Source: Dendrobium chrysotoxum
Taxonomy: Eukaryota; Streptophyta; Magnoliopsida; Asparagales; Orchidaceae
Direction of reading: 5' to 3'
Length of the DNA stretch: 64,000 nt
Assembly (NCBI GenBank): GCA_019925795.1
Contig: CM034304.1
Coordinates: 21,096,228 to 21,160,227 of the forward strand
Below the pieces are notes generated by a model that worked only from the letters and a program-made list of their open reading frames with translations, ran no database searches and was not told the DNA's origin. Of the stretch, positions 31,792-43,626 are shown in pieces (positions within the stretch are counted from its first letter, which is position 1; every line of letters starts with the position of its first letter). The position numbers and the translations under genes are program-made.

Positions 31792-34700
31792 TGTCTTTGA
31801 TATTGTTTTAAAATTGTAGAGGAGCTAGGAAAAGTAAAGCTTCTCTATATCTAAAAGACGTGGTGAAGGAGCATGGTGTTTTTTTTGTAGGGCTGTTGGA
31901 AACTAAGCTGAAATCTTTTGGCGATTGAGATGTCATTTCACTGATTGGTGGTGGCTGGGATTAGTTTCATGTCCCTTTAGTAGGGTTGTCTGGAGGTATC
32001 TTAGTGATTTGGAAGAGTAGCATAGCTTCTTTTAGTATGTTGGAATCTTCTCCTCAGACTGTAATAGAGGAGTTGGATGTTCTTAACAGAGGTAGATGGA
32101 GAGTTGCTACAATCTATGGCAATAAGGATGTTTATAAGAGAAGGAGTTTGTGGGAGAAATTGGAAGCTTTTTCTGGAATTGATTCTCCTTTGGTGGTGGG
32201 TGGTGACTTCAATTGCTTACTAGCTAAGGAAGACAAAAGGGGTGGGAGGAGATTCATGTTTTCTCAAGGTCCTAGGGAAATGAAAGCTTTCTTAACTAAC
32301 AATGGCCTCCATGAGGTTGGCTGTATTGGGCCAAAGTTTACATGGTGTAATAATAAATCCGGAGCTAATTGGATATGGAGAGACTGGACAGATTTTTTGT
32401 GAACTCACCAGCATTAAGCTTGTCTCATCGCATGGTGGTTAGGCACCTCCCAAGAGTGGCATCGGATCACTATCCCATCTTATTAAATTTGGTGGAAATT
32501 AGCTCTATGTGTAAAAGACCCTTTAAGTTTGAAGATGTCTGGGCCTCCTACCCGGCGTCAACTGCAGTGGTTAAAAATTCTTGGAAAAGAAAAGCTGCTG
32601 GGAACTCTTCTCAAATTCTTAATTATAAATTGAATAAAGCTTTGAAGGTATTGTTTTACTGGAGTAAAGCAAAATTCAAAAACTTAACTCAGCAGAAGGA
32701 GGTACTGAAGATGGAAATCTTGGAGCTTCAAACTTTAGAAGCTGAAATTGGGCACCTTTCAGTTGAAGAGATGCGGTCCCTTAAGGTAAAGGTGAATGAG
32801 TTGAACTCCATTTTAGCTCGGCTTAACACTTGGTGGAGGCAACGTGCGAAGGTTAAGTGGATGGTAGAGGGTGATTGTAACTCAAGATTTTTTCAAAATT
32901 TTGCTAGTGCAAGGAGGAATTCTAACTTTATTTTCAGTATAAAGGATGAAGATGGGTGTATGGTGGAGGATCAATACTAAATAGAGGAGGTTCTGCTCCA
33001 GTTCTTTAAGAAGAAATGGTGTGAGAGAAGTTGTGTTTTGGAAGGCTGGACCGCCCCATGGAAATGTTTTGAGGCTGATGATATTGACTTTTTGAATAAG
33101 GAGTTCTCCTTAGAGGAAGTAGAGGTTGTGATCAAGCAGGCCGGGGGTTTCATTGCTCCAGGAAAGGATGGTATTACTTATTCCTTCATCAAAAGCTATT
33201 GGTCCATTATTAAGGAAGACTTCTGGAAGGCGTTGCATCATTTCTTTACCATGGCTGGAATGTGTGATGAATGGAAGGAGACGCTTATAGTATTGATTCC
33301 TAAGGCGACTAATCCTTTATCTCCTACTTTTTACAGGCTAATTAGCTTATGTAATACTATTTATAAAGTTGCTGTCGAGGTTCTGTTAAATAGATTGGCT
33401 TATATTATTCCTAAATTGATCTCTAAGGAGCAGGCAGCATTTTTGAAAGGGAGATCTCTATCTGATCATATACTCATAGCTCAAGAGGTTTTCCAAAAGC
33501 TCGGGTATTCTAAATCTTTAAAGGGTTTAGTCTCTTTTAAAATTGACATTGAACATGCCTATGACTCCATGGGTTGGCCGACTCTACGCAAAGCTTTAGA
33601 TTATTTTGGATTTCCTTCTATGTTTTCTAAGCTTATCATGGATTGTGTTCATAATCATGCCTTCTCTTTGTTAATTAATGATAATCCTTCTGATTGGATT
33701 TATGCTAAAAGAGGTTTCATGTAGGGATGCCCTTTGTCTCCTTATTTATTCATTCTTTGTTCTCAGCTCCTATTTAACGCTTTTTTGAGAAAGGACTCTC
33801 TTGGTATCCAGATTAGTCTGTATGGACCTAGAATCTCGCTTCTGCTTTATGAAGATGAAGTTATGATCTTTTTTGAAGCAAAGTTGGATAAGGTGAAAGA
33901 GGTCAAATGTATTCTGAAGGAGTTTTGTAGTTGGACTGGTCAAAAGATTAATGTCATAAAATCTGGGATCCTCTTTGGCAAAACACTTAGAAGAAGAAGA
34001 AGGAGAGCTATAACCAACATTATGGGCTTTAAGAGAGTCAAGGAGTTCAAATACCTTGGTGTTAAAATTGTTTTGAGAAGGCTAGCAAAAGCGGATTTTC
34101 AATTCATCATTGATAATGTTTTAAGGAAGCTGAACACTTGGGGAGGCAAATTCATCTCATTGGCTGGTAGGATCACCTTGGTGAAGACAGTATTACTCTC
34201 TTATCCGACCTTCCACTCAAATCTTTCTCTGATTCCTAAGGGAGTTTCAGAAGAGATTGATAAGCTGTGTAGAAGCTTTATCTGGAACAAGATGAATGGA
34301 GGGGATGGACTCCATTATGTGAGTTGGAATACAATATGTAGGCCTTTGGGCAGTGGGGGCCATGGATTGCACTCATGCTCTAGTAGAGTTGGTCCTTTAA
34401 GGGCTAAACTTGCTTGGAGGTTTGTTCAAGATGAGGAGTCCTTATTGCATAAAGTCCTTTATCCAAAATATGGCTCTCTTTTGAATTATAATGGTGGCAG
34501 GAATTTTGGTTCAGCTGCTTGGAGACTTATAACTAATGGTGGGAAGTTTCTCAAACCTATTGTGAGATGGTGCATTGCAAATGGGGATGCTATTGATATC
34601 CTGAAAGATATTTGGATCTTGGACAAAAGCATTAACAGGTGGCCAAAGTTTGTGAAACCTCAAGAGTACAGTGGTTGGATGGTGAATATGCTTATCTTCT

Positions 34701-35850
34701 AGGGTAGGTGGAACATTTCTGTGTTACAGGAATGTTTTGGAGAGGATATAATGAATTTGATTAGTAAAGTTAAGATCGTTCCTAGCTTACATGAAGACCA
34801 ACAGGAATTAATTCATAAGCAATCCGGGAAGTCCATCTCTGCATTGGCGGCTGCTGTGGTGGAGGATGACTATACAAGGTCTAAAATCTGGGGTTGGTTG
34901 AAGAAGGCTAAGCTGAATTCTCGGGTAGAGAACTTGTGGTGGAGGATTTTTGATCTGGCTTTACCAACCTTCCATTTCCTTTCTTATAGAAGATTTCAAG
35001 CATTACACAGATGTCCGAGAGGCTTTAATGAAGTGGAAGATATAAATCATGTGGTGTCCAAATGTAGGAAGCTAAAGGAGGTGCTATTTCATTTAAATAA
35101 GTGGGGTTTTGGAATTAATGATTCCAACTCCTTGGAAGAGAGAAGTAAGTGGATGGCTTTACAAAGTTCTTCTTTGGTGAAATTGTATTGCAATGCGGTA
35201 TACTTTACATGGAAGGTAAGGAATGAGCTGGTACATGGGAGAAGTGAGGGGAGTTCGTTGATGATTGCAGTGGAATCTTTCAGTTATGCAGTAGCTTCTT
35301 CTGCCTTTAATTGTTTTAGCTCGGGCTGGTTGGATGCTAATCAGCTTTTGCTATTGGAAAGTCTTTGGCACCCTCCTCAACCAGATTTGATTAAGGTGAA
35401 TGTGGATGCAGCTTTATTAACGTCTTATAGAGCTGGAATAGGAGGAGTTTTCTGTGATCATATAGGCAGGTTTCTCTCAGCTTTCGGGTATTCTGGTGTT
35501 CATTGGGATATCTTACAGTTGGAGCTGCTTGCTATTCGATCCATTGGATATGTTATTAAAGATTGGACGTTTGACTATAAGGGCCTTATAATTGAAGTTG
35601 ACAATGCCAATATCATCAAGCTTTTGAAGGAGAAGTGGAGAAGAGGTGGACAAAGCCTTGAAGAATTTTCATTTATTAAGAATTTTGATTTTGTGATTTT
35701 CAATTGTATTGATAGAAAGTGTAATAAGTTAGAGGATTTATGTGCAAACTTTGCTATCTTTAGTTCTTTTTATTGGGAAGACATTACTATGAATAAGGTT
35801 CCTCCTCCTTTTGTAGAACTATTAAGGGCGGAATCTTTTTTTTTGGTCTT
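31791..35850 (+). pseudogene. L1 ORF2: endonuclease, reverse transcriptase, RNase H
   Basis: ORF2 starts at ATG 31791. The endonuclease covers 31800-32480, with 'VVGGDFNCLL' and 'ASDHYPILL' visible. A one-base deletion near 32380 shifts the frame. RT covers 33100-34300 ('APGKDGITYSFIKSYW', 'SFKIDIEHAYDSMGW', 'GCPLSPYLFILC'). Its active site at 33848-33859 reads YEDE instead of F/YADD. A TAG at 33722-33724 replaces Gln before GCPLSPYLF. A zf-RVT-like stretch lies at 34890-35060, then RNase H 'KVNVDAALLTSYRAGIGGVF' (35390-35770). Further stops are at 31809, 31927, 32978 and 34700. This copy is dead. Confidence 0.88.
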
Positions 35851-35897
35851 TTTTGTTTTTAATGTAAGCTCTGTTTTGCTGCTTAAAAAAAAAGATA

Positions 35898-36333
35898 AGG
35901 GAATGATGCACTTTTCCTACCACTTATCAAAGCCTTATATGAATAATGAGGCTAAGTATAAATCTTTGATAGTTGGCCTGGAACTTATAATCATAATGGA
36001 GATTATAGAGATTAAGATCTTTGGTGACTCTTAATTGCTGATCAACCAGATTATAGAGACCTATAAGATTTTAAATCCTAAACTCCTAAAGTACCACCAG
36101 TACACCAGTCACTTACTCGAGTAGATTCCTGTCATAACTATTTATAGGATACCCTGTGGAAGTAATTCTTTGACGGATGACATAGCAAAGCTTCCAAAGG
36201 AATTTGCCTATGCAGAGGAAGACTGTATTTCAATAGAGGTTCAGGGTCATCAAGTCCTGTCTCCTATAGATTTATAGCACATCAACAAGAAATATTCCCA
36301 TATCCTTTCTACCACTTCAACAGTTGATGAACA
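35898..36333 (+). pseudogene. Second part of archaeal-type RNase H (plus-strand Ogre/Tat copy)
   Basis: It resumes after the L1 A-run with 'FSYHLSKPYMNNEAKYKSLI' and 'IKIFGDS', then a TAA (36032-36034). Readable pieces continue to about 36300 ('VQGHQVLSPIDL'). It ends near 36333, where a minus-strand Sirevirus fragment begins. By chance the L1 frame runs through the A-run into this domain. Confidence 0.8.
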
Positions 36334-36508
36334 GATTCAGTACCGGATATGTGAGGGTCTGGGGGTTCACGGTTTTGGAGATCGTGATCCCAGCATCAAG
36401 GTATCTTTGAAATACATCTTGATCAGCTCCATCAAGAAAGCGGGGATCGGTAGTTCCCCAGGAGGAACTGGCACCCTGTTACTTGGATACCAGCCATTAG
36501 AAGATTAG
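36334..36508 (-). pseudogene. 5' part of Sirevirus third ORF (second copy)
   Basis: The ATG at 36508 follows a leader like that at 15300-15372. A few residues 'MAG' match the first copy. The frame is then disturbed, and 'AGITISKTVNPQTLTYPVLN' can be read, matching 'VGITISKIVNPRTLTYPVLD' at about 15480-15540. It is cut at the junction with the Ogre/Tat fragment. It supports that the third ORF belongs to the family and is not a private insertion of one copy. Confidence 0.65.
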
Positions 36509-36578
36509 GTGATGAAGGATTGAAGGAAGAATGGTGAAAAATGGTGAAGAAAATGGCTATTTAAATAGAAATCTTCCA

Positions 36579-37012
36579 GATCATCCTGGACGATCACAGG
36601 ATCATCAAGGATGATATGAGCAATTATGACGGCCAGGACGATTAGTCAAAAAGGTGGTCAGATCATCCTGGACAATCAGATATCATCCAGGATGATAAGA
36701 TATAGACGATCATTTTGAGGAGACAGGCTGGATGACTTTTGACAAAAAGTATCGTCCAGGATGATTAGGTGGACTGTCCAGGATGATAGGTAATAAATTA
36801 ATCAGACGGGCCGAATTTAAATCGTCCAACTACTGCCATGTGAATCGTCCAGGACGATGAGGTGGATCATCCAGGATGATCACCAATAATTGGTGCATAC
36901 CAACCGTTGGATAATGTTGGGGATGATTTGAATGGATCGGCCAGGATGATGTATGTATCATCTGGGATGATGTTGGATGATCTAGGATGATATGGGGATC
37001 GTTTAGGATAAT
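36579..37012 (-). repeat. Palindrome array of the second Sirevirus copy
   Basis: ATCATCCTGGACGATC-like dyads recur about a dozen times, in the position matching 14869-15288. More copies are CA/TG-mutated than in the first element, fitting an older, more decayed copy. Confidence 0.8.
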
Positions 37013-38395
37013 GTGAAGAAAATGAAAAAAGATGAAGGATGGAGAGGAAAGATTAAGGATCACAAAAACACACAAAGAAAAAAAATTAAATTAAATTAAA
37101 TAAAAAATAGAAACGAGAAAACAAAAGTAAAAATAATAAATTTTTTTTTTTTTGAATTAATCAGCTCCAGTAAATCAAAATTTTCCCTTGAGTTTCAATT
37201 TAAAAACCAATAAGAAGAAAATCGACGATGCTGAAATCCAGAAAAATTAGAAAATCGACTTTCGTAACTCCTACCTCAGATACTTTACAGGTTCAAATTC
37301 CTTTGAAATAAAAGTCTAATTCAGAAGAAAAGAAATTAGATTCGAAAAGAGATCCTTTCAAGCCTCATTTTAGAAAAAATATCTGATAAAATAGTATTAC
37401 GAAGTAAGGAATCAGAAATCATGATTTTCAATCTCAAGCTTTTAAAAATATTAAGTGGCGCATGAATTTTTCTAAGACATTTAAAGATCTGAAAGGAAGA
37501 AAGCTTGTTTCTTTTGTGGGCTCATTTTGTGCCTTTTTTTAATTTATTTGGTGCACTGGGCATCTTTTGATTTTTGATACACTTTGTATATTTTTCAAAT
37601 TGGCGACATTGCGCATCGTTTTAGCTTTGGGCTCATTTTGTGCCTCTTTTTCAGTTTGTTTGGCGCACTGCGCATCTTTTGTAAGCTTGCTTCCTTTCAT
37701 AATCGTTAAAGAATCTCAGTTGTGAAATTACCTTCCAGACATAAGAGAAGACAGAAACTCACTCTCTAGAGTAAGGAGGATTAATTCACAAAACAAAAAC
37801 CATACATCTGAGATTCTTTAACGTGCAATCACCTTATTAAGAAAACATACCACTGACTCAATGCTTTGAAAATACTATTCATATGAGATAGATTATTGTA
37901 GGAAGATAAAATTGATCTCTATTTTAAAAACTAACTTTTTAATTTTAAAGAAGATTTTTATCCAAAAGAAATAATACACCACTAAAAGAGTTAGAGGAAG
38001 AGAAACAATCAGCAATGTTTCTTCCCTTTAACTAATTCAGAGGAGTCAATCACTACTTACAAGCTTTCAAACAAAAATAACAAGGCAAACCACTTAGTCA
38101 GAAATCCAGTTTATCAGTAGTAGTGAGCAGTGATCTGATTCTGATGAGACTAAACAGTAAATAAAAGTAAACAAAAGAATAAAAGACACACTAAAATCAG
38201 TAAATGAAAATCAGCAATGAAAAAATAATAAAAAATAATCAAATTCGATAAGCAAATCTAACAACAAAAATTAGCAGGAAAAGAAAAAAACTCTAAAGTG
38301 AAACGGTTAATCAAATCAAACAAACGCTAAAAGCAAAATGAAAAACTTAAAAATCAGAAATAAAAAATCATCAGATTCATACATTTATATCAATC
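37013..38395 (-). other. Sirevirus pol-third ORF spacer (second copy)
   Basis: It is noncoding and matches 13562-14868 in reverse complement. It includes the repeated 'GGCTCATTTTGTGCC' blocks (37508-37690) that correspond to the ~111-bp-spaced repeat of the first copy. No gene was seen. Confidence 0.65.
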
Positions 38396-39850
38396 ACACC
38401 CAATCTATCCTTAAAATGCTGAATGAGTCAAAGGCCAGTGGTTTAGTAAAGATGTCAGCCAGTTGATTTTCAGTTGCTACATGATGTAGCTCAATGTCTC
38501 CTTTTGTAACATGGTCCCTAATAAAGTGATGTCTATGTTAATGTGTTAGGTTCTTGAATATTGGATAGGATTCTTAGAAATACAGATGGCACTAGTGTTA
38601 TCACATAGAACTGAAATTATGCCAACAGGTAATCCTAAATCCAAAACTTGTTGCTTCAACCAAAGGACTTGGGCTACACAACTTCCTAAGACAATGTACT
38701 CAACTTCAGCAGTGAAAAGTACAATTGAGTTCTATTTTCTACTGGACTAGGAGACTAAAGAATGTCCTATGAATTGGAAAGTTCCAGAAGTGCTCTTTAT
38801 ATCCACCCTACATCCTGAAAAATCATAATCAGAATATCCAATAATCTCAAAAGAAGTGTTGTTCCTAGGATATCAGATTCCTAAGTTTGGGGTCCCTAAG
38901 AGATACCTAAGGATTCTCTTAACTGCAGTCAGGTGGGATTCCTTAGGATCAGCTTGAAATCTAGCACAAAGATAAACACTAAACATATCATTAGGTTGGC
39001 TAGTAGTCAGGTAAAACAGTGATCCAATTATTCCTCTAAACATCTTCTGATCAATAGATTTTCCATTTGAATCTTTATCTAACTAAATAATGGAACTCAT
39101 AGGAGTATTGATTGGCTTAGCTTTATCCATTTCATATTTCTTTAAGATGTCCTTAGTATATTTTGATTGATTCAGAAAGATTCCATCATCCATTTGCCTT
39201 ATGCTAAACCCTAAAAAGTAGGATAATTCTCCCATCATACTCATCTCAAACTCCTTAATTATTATCTTAGAAAAATCATCACATAAATTTTTATCAGAAG
39301 ATCCAAAAAGTATATCATCAACATAGATCTAGATAATGAGTAGATCATCTCCTACTTTCCTAATGAAAAGGGTGGTGTCTACGCTCCCCTTTATAAACTC
39401 TCTTTCTAATAGGAATGTGTTAAACCTCTCATACCAAGCTCTGGGTGCCTGTTTCAATCCATATAAGGCCTTTTTTAATTTGTAAATATGATTAGGACAT
39501 TGAAAATTCTCAAAACCTGAGGGTTGCTCTACAAAGACATCTTCTTTTATTACCCCATTAAAAAAGGCACTCTTGACATCCATTTGAAAAAGCTTAACTC
39601 CCTTATAATAGGTAAAGGCTAGTAGTACTCTAATGGCTTCCAATCTAGCTACAGGGTTAAAGGTCTCCCTAAAATCAATCCCTTCTATTTGATTGTACCC
39701 CTTAGCCACCAATCTTGCCTTATTCCTAACCACCACACCAGAATCATTCATCTTATTCTTAAAGACCCATTTGGTTCCCACTACAGTTTGATTCTTAGGT
39801 CTTTCTACTAACTCCCAAACATTATTCCTTAAAAATTGGTTCAATTCCTC
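38396..39850 (-). pseudogene. Sirevirus RT and RNase H (second copy)
   Basis: The open RT stretch 39844-39329 reads 'LVERPKNQTVVGTKWVFKNK' through 'LFQMDVKSAFFNG' and stops with TAG at 39331-39329, one codon before the YVDD motif. RNase H continues to 38396 with a TAG at 38734-38732. Both stops are at the same codons as in the first copy. Further private stops occur, such as TAA near 38532 replacing Lys. The enzyme would be inactive. Confidence 0.88.
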
Positions 39851-40782
39851 TTACATTGCTAAAATCCAAAATTCATCATAAAGGGCTTGATTGATGTTGG
39901 TGGGTTCAGTCATTGAGATAAAGGCAGAATGGTTTACTTCATTCCTAAGTCCATACCTAGTTCTAACACCTTCAGAAGGGTATCCTAAGATCAGTTCTTT
40001 AGGATGATTCGAAGAGTATCTCCAATCTCTAGGCAAAATGTTATGAGGTTCTACCCTTTCCTCCAGATTTACATTTTCAACTCCTTGGGTAATCTCTCCT
40101 ACATCTTCTTCTTCTTCCTCAGCTCTAGTTTCCTTAGGATCAGATTCATCAAACACCACATGAGTTGTCTCCTCTACCACCAAAGTCCTCTTATTAAACA
40201 CCCTAAAGGATTTCCCCACACTAAAATAGCATAAGAACACCCCTTCATCAGATTGGGGTCAAATTTTCCTATGGATGATTTCCTATTATTCAGAATAAAA
40301 ACCTTACAGCCAAAGACACAAAGGTGGGATAGGCTTGGAGCTCTACCCTTAATGATCTCATAAAGTTTCTTATTCAGATTTAATCTAACATTCACCCTAT
40401 TCAGCACATAACAGGCAGTGCTTATCGCTTCAGCCCAAAAGTATTTTGGAAGTGAATACTCAGCAAGCATGGCTCTAGCAGCTTCCACTAAGGTTCTGTT
40501 CTTTCTTTCAGCTACCCCATTCTGCTGAGGGGCCCTAGGAGCTAAAAAGTTATGGCTAATCCCTTGATCCTCACAAAGGTTCCAAATTTCTCATTTTTAA
40601 ACTCCCCACCATGATCACTATGGATGGTCACAATCTCACAGCCTAACTTCTTCTGAATCCAATTGGAGAAAGATTTAAATTCATTAAATGACTCATATTT
40701 ATGTCACAGAAATCTAATCCAAGTGAACCTCGAGTAATCATCAACAATAACAAATCCATAGACTCTCCCCCTAAGCTGGCAG
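39851..40782 (-). pseudogene. Sirevirus integrase (second copy, 5' truncated)
   Basis: It starts inside the core, just after 'DLFGP' of the family. The second catalytic Asp region ('IHSDHGGEF') lies near 40630-40600. A frame shift follows near 40570, and 'VEAARAMLAEYSLPKYFWAE' lies in 40490-40430. The C-terminal part 'FSVGKSFRVFNKRTLVVEET' is at 40240-39851. The N-terminal zinc part and first catalytic Asp region are at or beyond the truncation. Confidence 0.82.
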
Positions 40783-41690
40783 GAAAAAATATTAAACGGA
40801 TCGCTTTCGAGTCAAAATCAAGTTTGTAGATCAACTTGAACTTGACACATTTAATAAATAGGTTGGAATGCTAGATTCGAGCCTGACCAATTTATTAAAC
40901 TAATCAACCTGAATTTGGATTTTTTAAGTAAAGTCCATGTTGGTTTGACTTGTTGGATCATTTATTGACAGCTCTAATTGTGCTACATACTTATATTATA
41001 ATGCTATTATAATAGGCTAAAGTAAGGTTGAATTATAATATAATTAAAGTAATTATTAAAAGATGAACAAAGGTTAATATGAAAACAAGAGGAATTTTCT
41101 CTCATCTGGAGGATATTTTTTATAATTTTTATAAGTTCAAATGAACAAAGAATATGAGTCAATTAAGAAAATTAAAATTTATAAACATAAATTTCATAAA
41201 AAAATGCATATGAAAAAATAAAAAATCAAAGGAAAATAATTAATTCTCTAAATATATATCTATATATATTTTTCAAAAATAGAGGTTTTGCTCCACTTCT
41301 TCAAAAAAAGAATTGGTTTATTTAAAATAATATAAATTAATATTCTACAGAAAAAACTAACTCACTTTAAAAAGTAATTTTAAATATTTGTTTTTAAAAA
41401 GAAAGGAATATTAACTATTAATTTTAATAATTTACTTTTGGAGCTGAAAATCTCTTTAATTATTTATATATACAAATTAGGAAAAAAAATTTTGTAATTA
41501 TAGGATCATGAAAGAAATTACAATTTCATAAAAATTAAAAATTATATCTTCAATTATAATCTTACTTTCTTCATATTTCTTTTTTATTTGTGGTCATCAA
41601 TTATGTTTGATTTGATTAATTTTATCTTATTGATTTTTGAATTCCATCAATATTGTAATAACTTAAGTGGCAATACCGTCACCATCATAG
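40783..41690. other. AT-rich DNA, no feature recognised
   Basis: This stretch lies between the truncated Sirevirus and the first FMO exon. It is AT-rich and shows no ORF, TIR or tandem repeat I can support. The missing first FMO exon(s) are not here. Confidence 0.6.
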
Positions 41691-43505
41691 GAGCATTTTT
41701 AATTTGAACTTCGTAGTCCTTTGCTTAGGAAGATTCAGTGGGCTCCCTAAGATCCCTAGCTTTCTCGAGAAAAAAGGCCCTGAGATCTTCAATGGTAAGG
41801 TCATTCACTCCATGGACTTAGCAAATATGGGCAGCACGGTCGCATCTAATTTTCTCAGAGGAAAACGCATCATTATTGTCAGTTTCCTTAAATCAGCCCT
41901 CGATGTTGCTACAGAATGTGCTGATATGCATAGTATGTTTATCATCATCATCATCATCAATAAGTAATGTGGGTCTTCACCTACTCAACCTTCAATGCAT
42001 ATAATTGATCATCAATTAGTATATATTTATCTTAAATTTGCATTTGAAGGTAAGGAGTTTCCTTGCACGATGATAATTAGAACAAAAAGATGAAACGTAT
42101 ATGATTTCTCAACCTGGGGTGTCCCATTTGGTTCTTGTTACTCTAATCAATTTTCAGAGCTACTCTTTCATAAGCCAGGAGAAGGAATCATGCTAAGCCT
42201 CTTGGCAACACTGCTTTCTCCTTTAGTAAATGCTTTTTCCACATAGTTCATTTGTTGCAAACTACATATATATGTTTAGGGTTTACGTTATTAAAATAGA
42301 GGTATAAATCAAAAAATTTGGAAAATACATTTTGCAGCTGTTTTGAAAAAGAATGCGAAAAAAAATAGTAATAATTTTAGCAGCAATGAAAATCGTTGTC
42401 TATACCAATCTATAGCGGCAGTTTACAAATCGCTGCTATAAACTGCTGTAAAAACATCAAGTTTTTGATAGTGTATATAAATATATATCACATTCACATT
42501 GGTATTTTTCAATGTAGAGATGGGTTATATCTAAGTTTGTTGAGAGCTACATCAAGAAGATCACCCCAATAAGGAAGTATGGATTGATTCCATACCATAG
42601 CTTCTTTCATGCAATGAGTTCAGTATTATTTGCTGTACTGCCTGAAAATTTTTATGAGAGGGTGAAAAATGAGAGCATTATTCTCAGAATTCCAAAGAGC
42701 ATTGAGTTCTACAAACATGGCATAACCCTGGAAGGTCATTCGGTGCCTATTAAGGCTGATCTGGTTATCTTTGGTACTGGCTTCAAAGGTGATGAAAAGC
42801 TTCGAAGCATCTTCAAGTCTCATTCACTTCATAGTATTGTGACAGGCTCATTAGAAAATATTGTTCCACTTTATAAGTATAGTTACTTTGATTAATTAAA
42901 TATGTAGATATAACAAACAATAGTAATACACTTTTGACTGTATAGGACTATCAAAAAAGCTTGTTGTTTATGTTTAGCTCAATAATTAGCTTGTGTTCAA
43001 CTAATTTTTATATGAGCACATAATTAAGAAGCCAAATATGGACAAGATTCATTGTGTTTGGCTGAATAATATATTTATTATGGTTATATATGCATTTTTT
43101 TACTTATAATTGTTTGACTTAAAAGATTATTTATACATTCATGATAGAGAATGCATACATCCAAGAATTCCACAAATGGTAGTAATTGGATACTCAGAAA
43201 GCGCATCGAATTTATATACTTCAGAGATGAAGGCAATGTGTTTATCACATTTTCTTGAAGGTGGATTTCAACTTCCGAGCATCAAATTGATGGAGAAAGA
43301 TGTGAAGGAGTGGGATAAATATATGAAAGAATATAATCCTGAGCATTATAGGAGATCAAGTATAGCGGCCAATCAAATATGCACTAATGATCAGCTTTGT
43401 AAGGATATGGGTTACAACCCTAAAAGAAAAAAAGGGTTCATATCTGAGTTATTCATGCCTTATGGACCTAATGATTATATTGGATTGAGGTTTAAAGAGG
43501 AGTGA
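41691..43505 (+). pseudogene. Flavin-containing monooxygenase pseudogene, copy 1
   Basis: Plant FMOs are NADPH- and FAD-dependent enzymes that oxygenate N- or S-containing compounds, in the cytosol or on ER membranes. Exons inferred from splice signals and family alignment: 41691-41932, 42050-42225, 42518-42876 and 43148-43505. Seen are 'FNGKVIHSMD' (FMO signature), 'GKRIIIVSFLKSALD' (NADPH site, with the usual Gly replaced by Ser), 'ADLVIFGTGFKGDEKL' and 'ECIHPRIPQMVVIGYSESAS'. The 5' exon(s) with the FAD-binding GxGxxG are missing. The first exon has an extra 4 bases and a TAA; the second has a TGA (42091-42093) where Trp is usual. The last two exons are open. The closest relative is copy 2 at 53384-56294. 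Confidence 0.85.
42320..42474. repeat. CACTA-like element end in FMO copy 1 intron
   Basis: The stretch ends '...AAGTTTTTGATAGTG', which in reverse complement starts CACTATCAAAAACTT, then 'TACAGCAGTTTATAGCAGCG'. This resembles a CACTA terminus with subterminal GC-box repeats. The other terminus is not recognisable. It lies in the intron between 42225 and 42518. Confidence 0.45.
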
Positions 43506-43626
43506 TAAGTTTATCTCTTTAAGATCATTGCAAGGAACCCAATAATGTTAGTTGAGAGAAATTGTAATCATCAGTTTCAGTGGTGATGGGAATAAGATAA
43601 AGGTGATGCATTATGATATTGAGATT

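Larger units (their letters stand above)
29642..35897 (+). mobile_element. L1-type LINE with RNase H, nearly full length
   Basis: The element contains a 5' leader (29642-29760), ORF1 with DUF4283-like and zinc-knuckle parts, ORF2 with endonuclease, RT and RNase H, and a short A-run (35886-35894). The flanks are continuous with one Ogre/Tat RNase H sequence. No target duplication is visible: compared with the minus-strand copy, about 11 bases of target are missing. ORF1 stop and ORF2 start overlap as TAATG (31789-31793). Confidence 0.88.
26785..36333 (+). mobile_element. Plus-strand Ogre/Tat fragment, split by an L1 LINE
   Basis: The two arms (26785-29641 and 35898-36333) match the minus-strand element at about 3990-1150 and 1140-690 in reverse complement. 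It begins inside protease and ends just after the second RNase H, so both ends are truncated: no LTR, PBS, gag or integrase. Its left end abuts the probable LTR block, its right end a truncated Sirevirus. The L1 element occupies 29642-35897. Confidence 0.85.
36334..40782 (-). mobile_element. Sirevirus fragment truncated at both ends
   Basis: On the minus strand it runs from integrase (40782), RT (39844-39329), RNase H and spacer to the palindrome array (37012-36579) and the first part of the third ORF (36508-36334). It belongs to the same family as 6979-18429, matching that element from about 11140 to 15550. LTRs, gag and protease are absent. The right end is at 'CTGCCAGCTTAGGGGG' of integrase, the left end inside the third ORF. 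No target duplication was seen. Confidence 0.88.
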
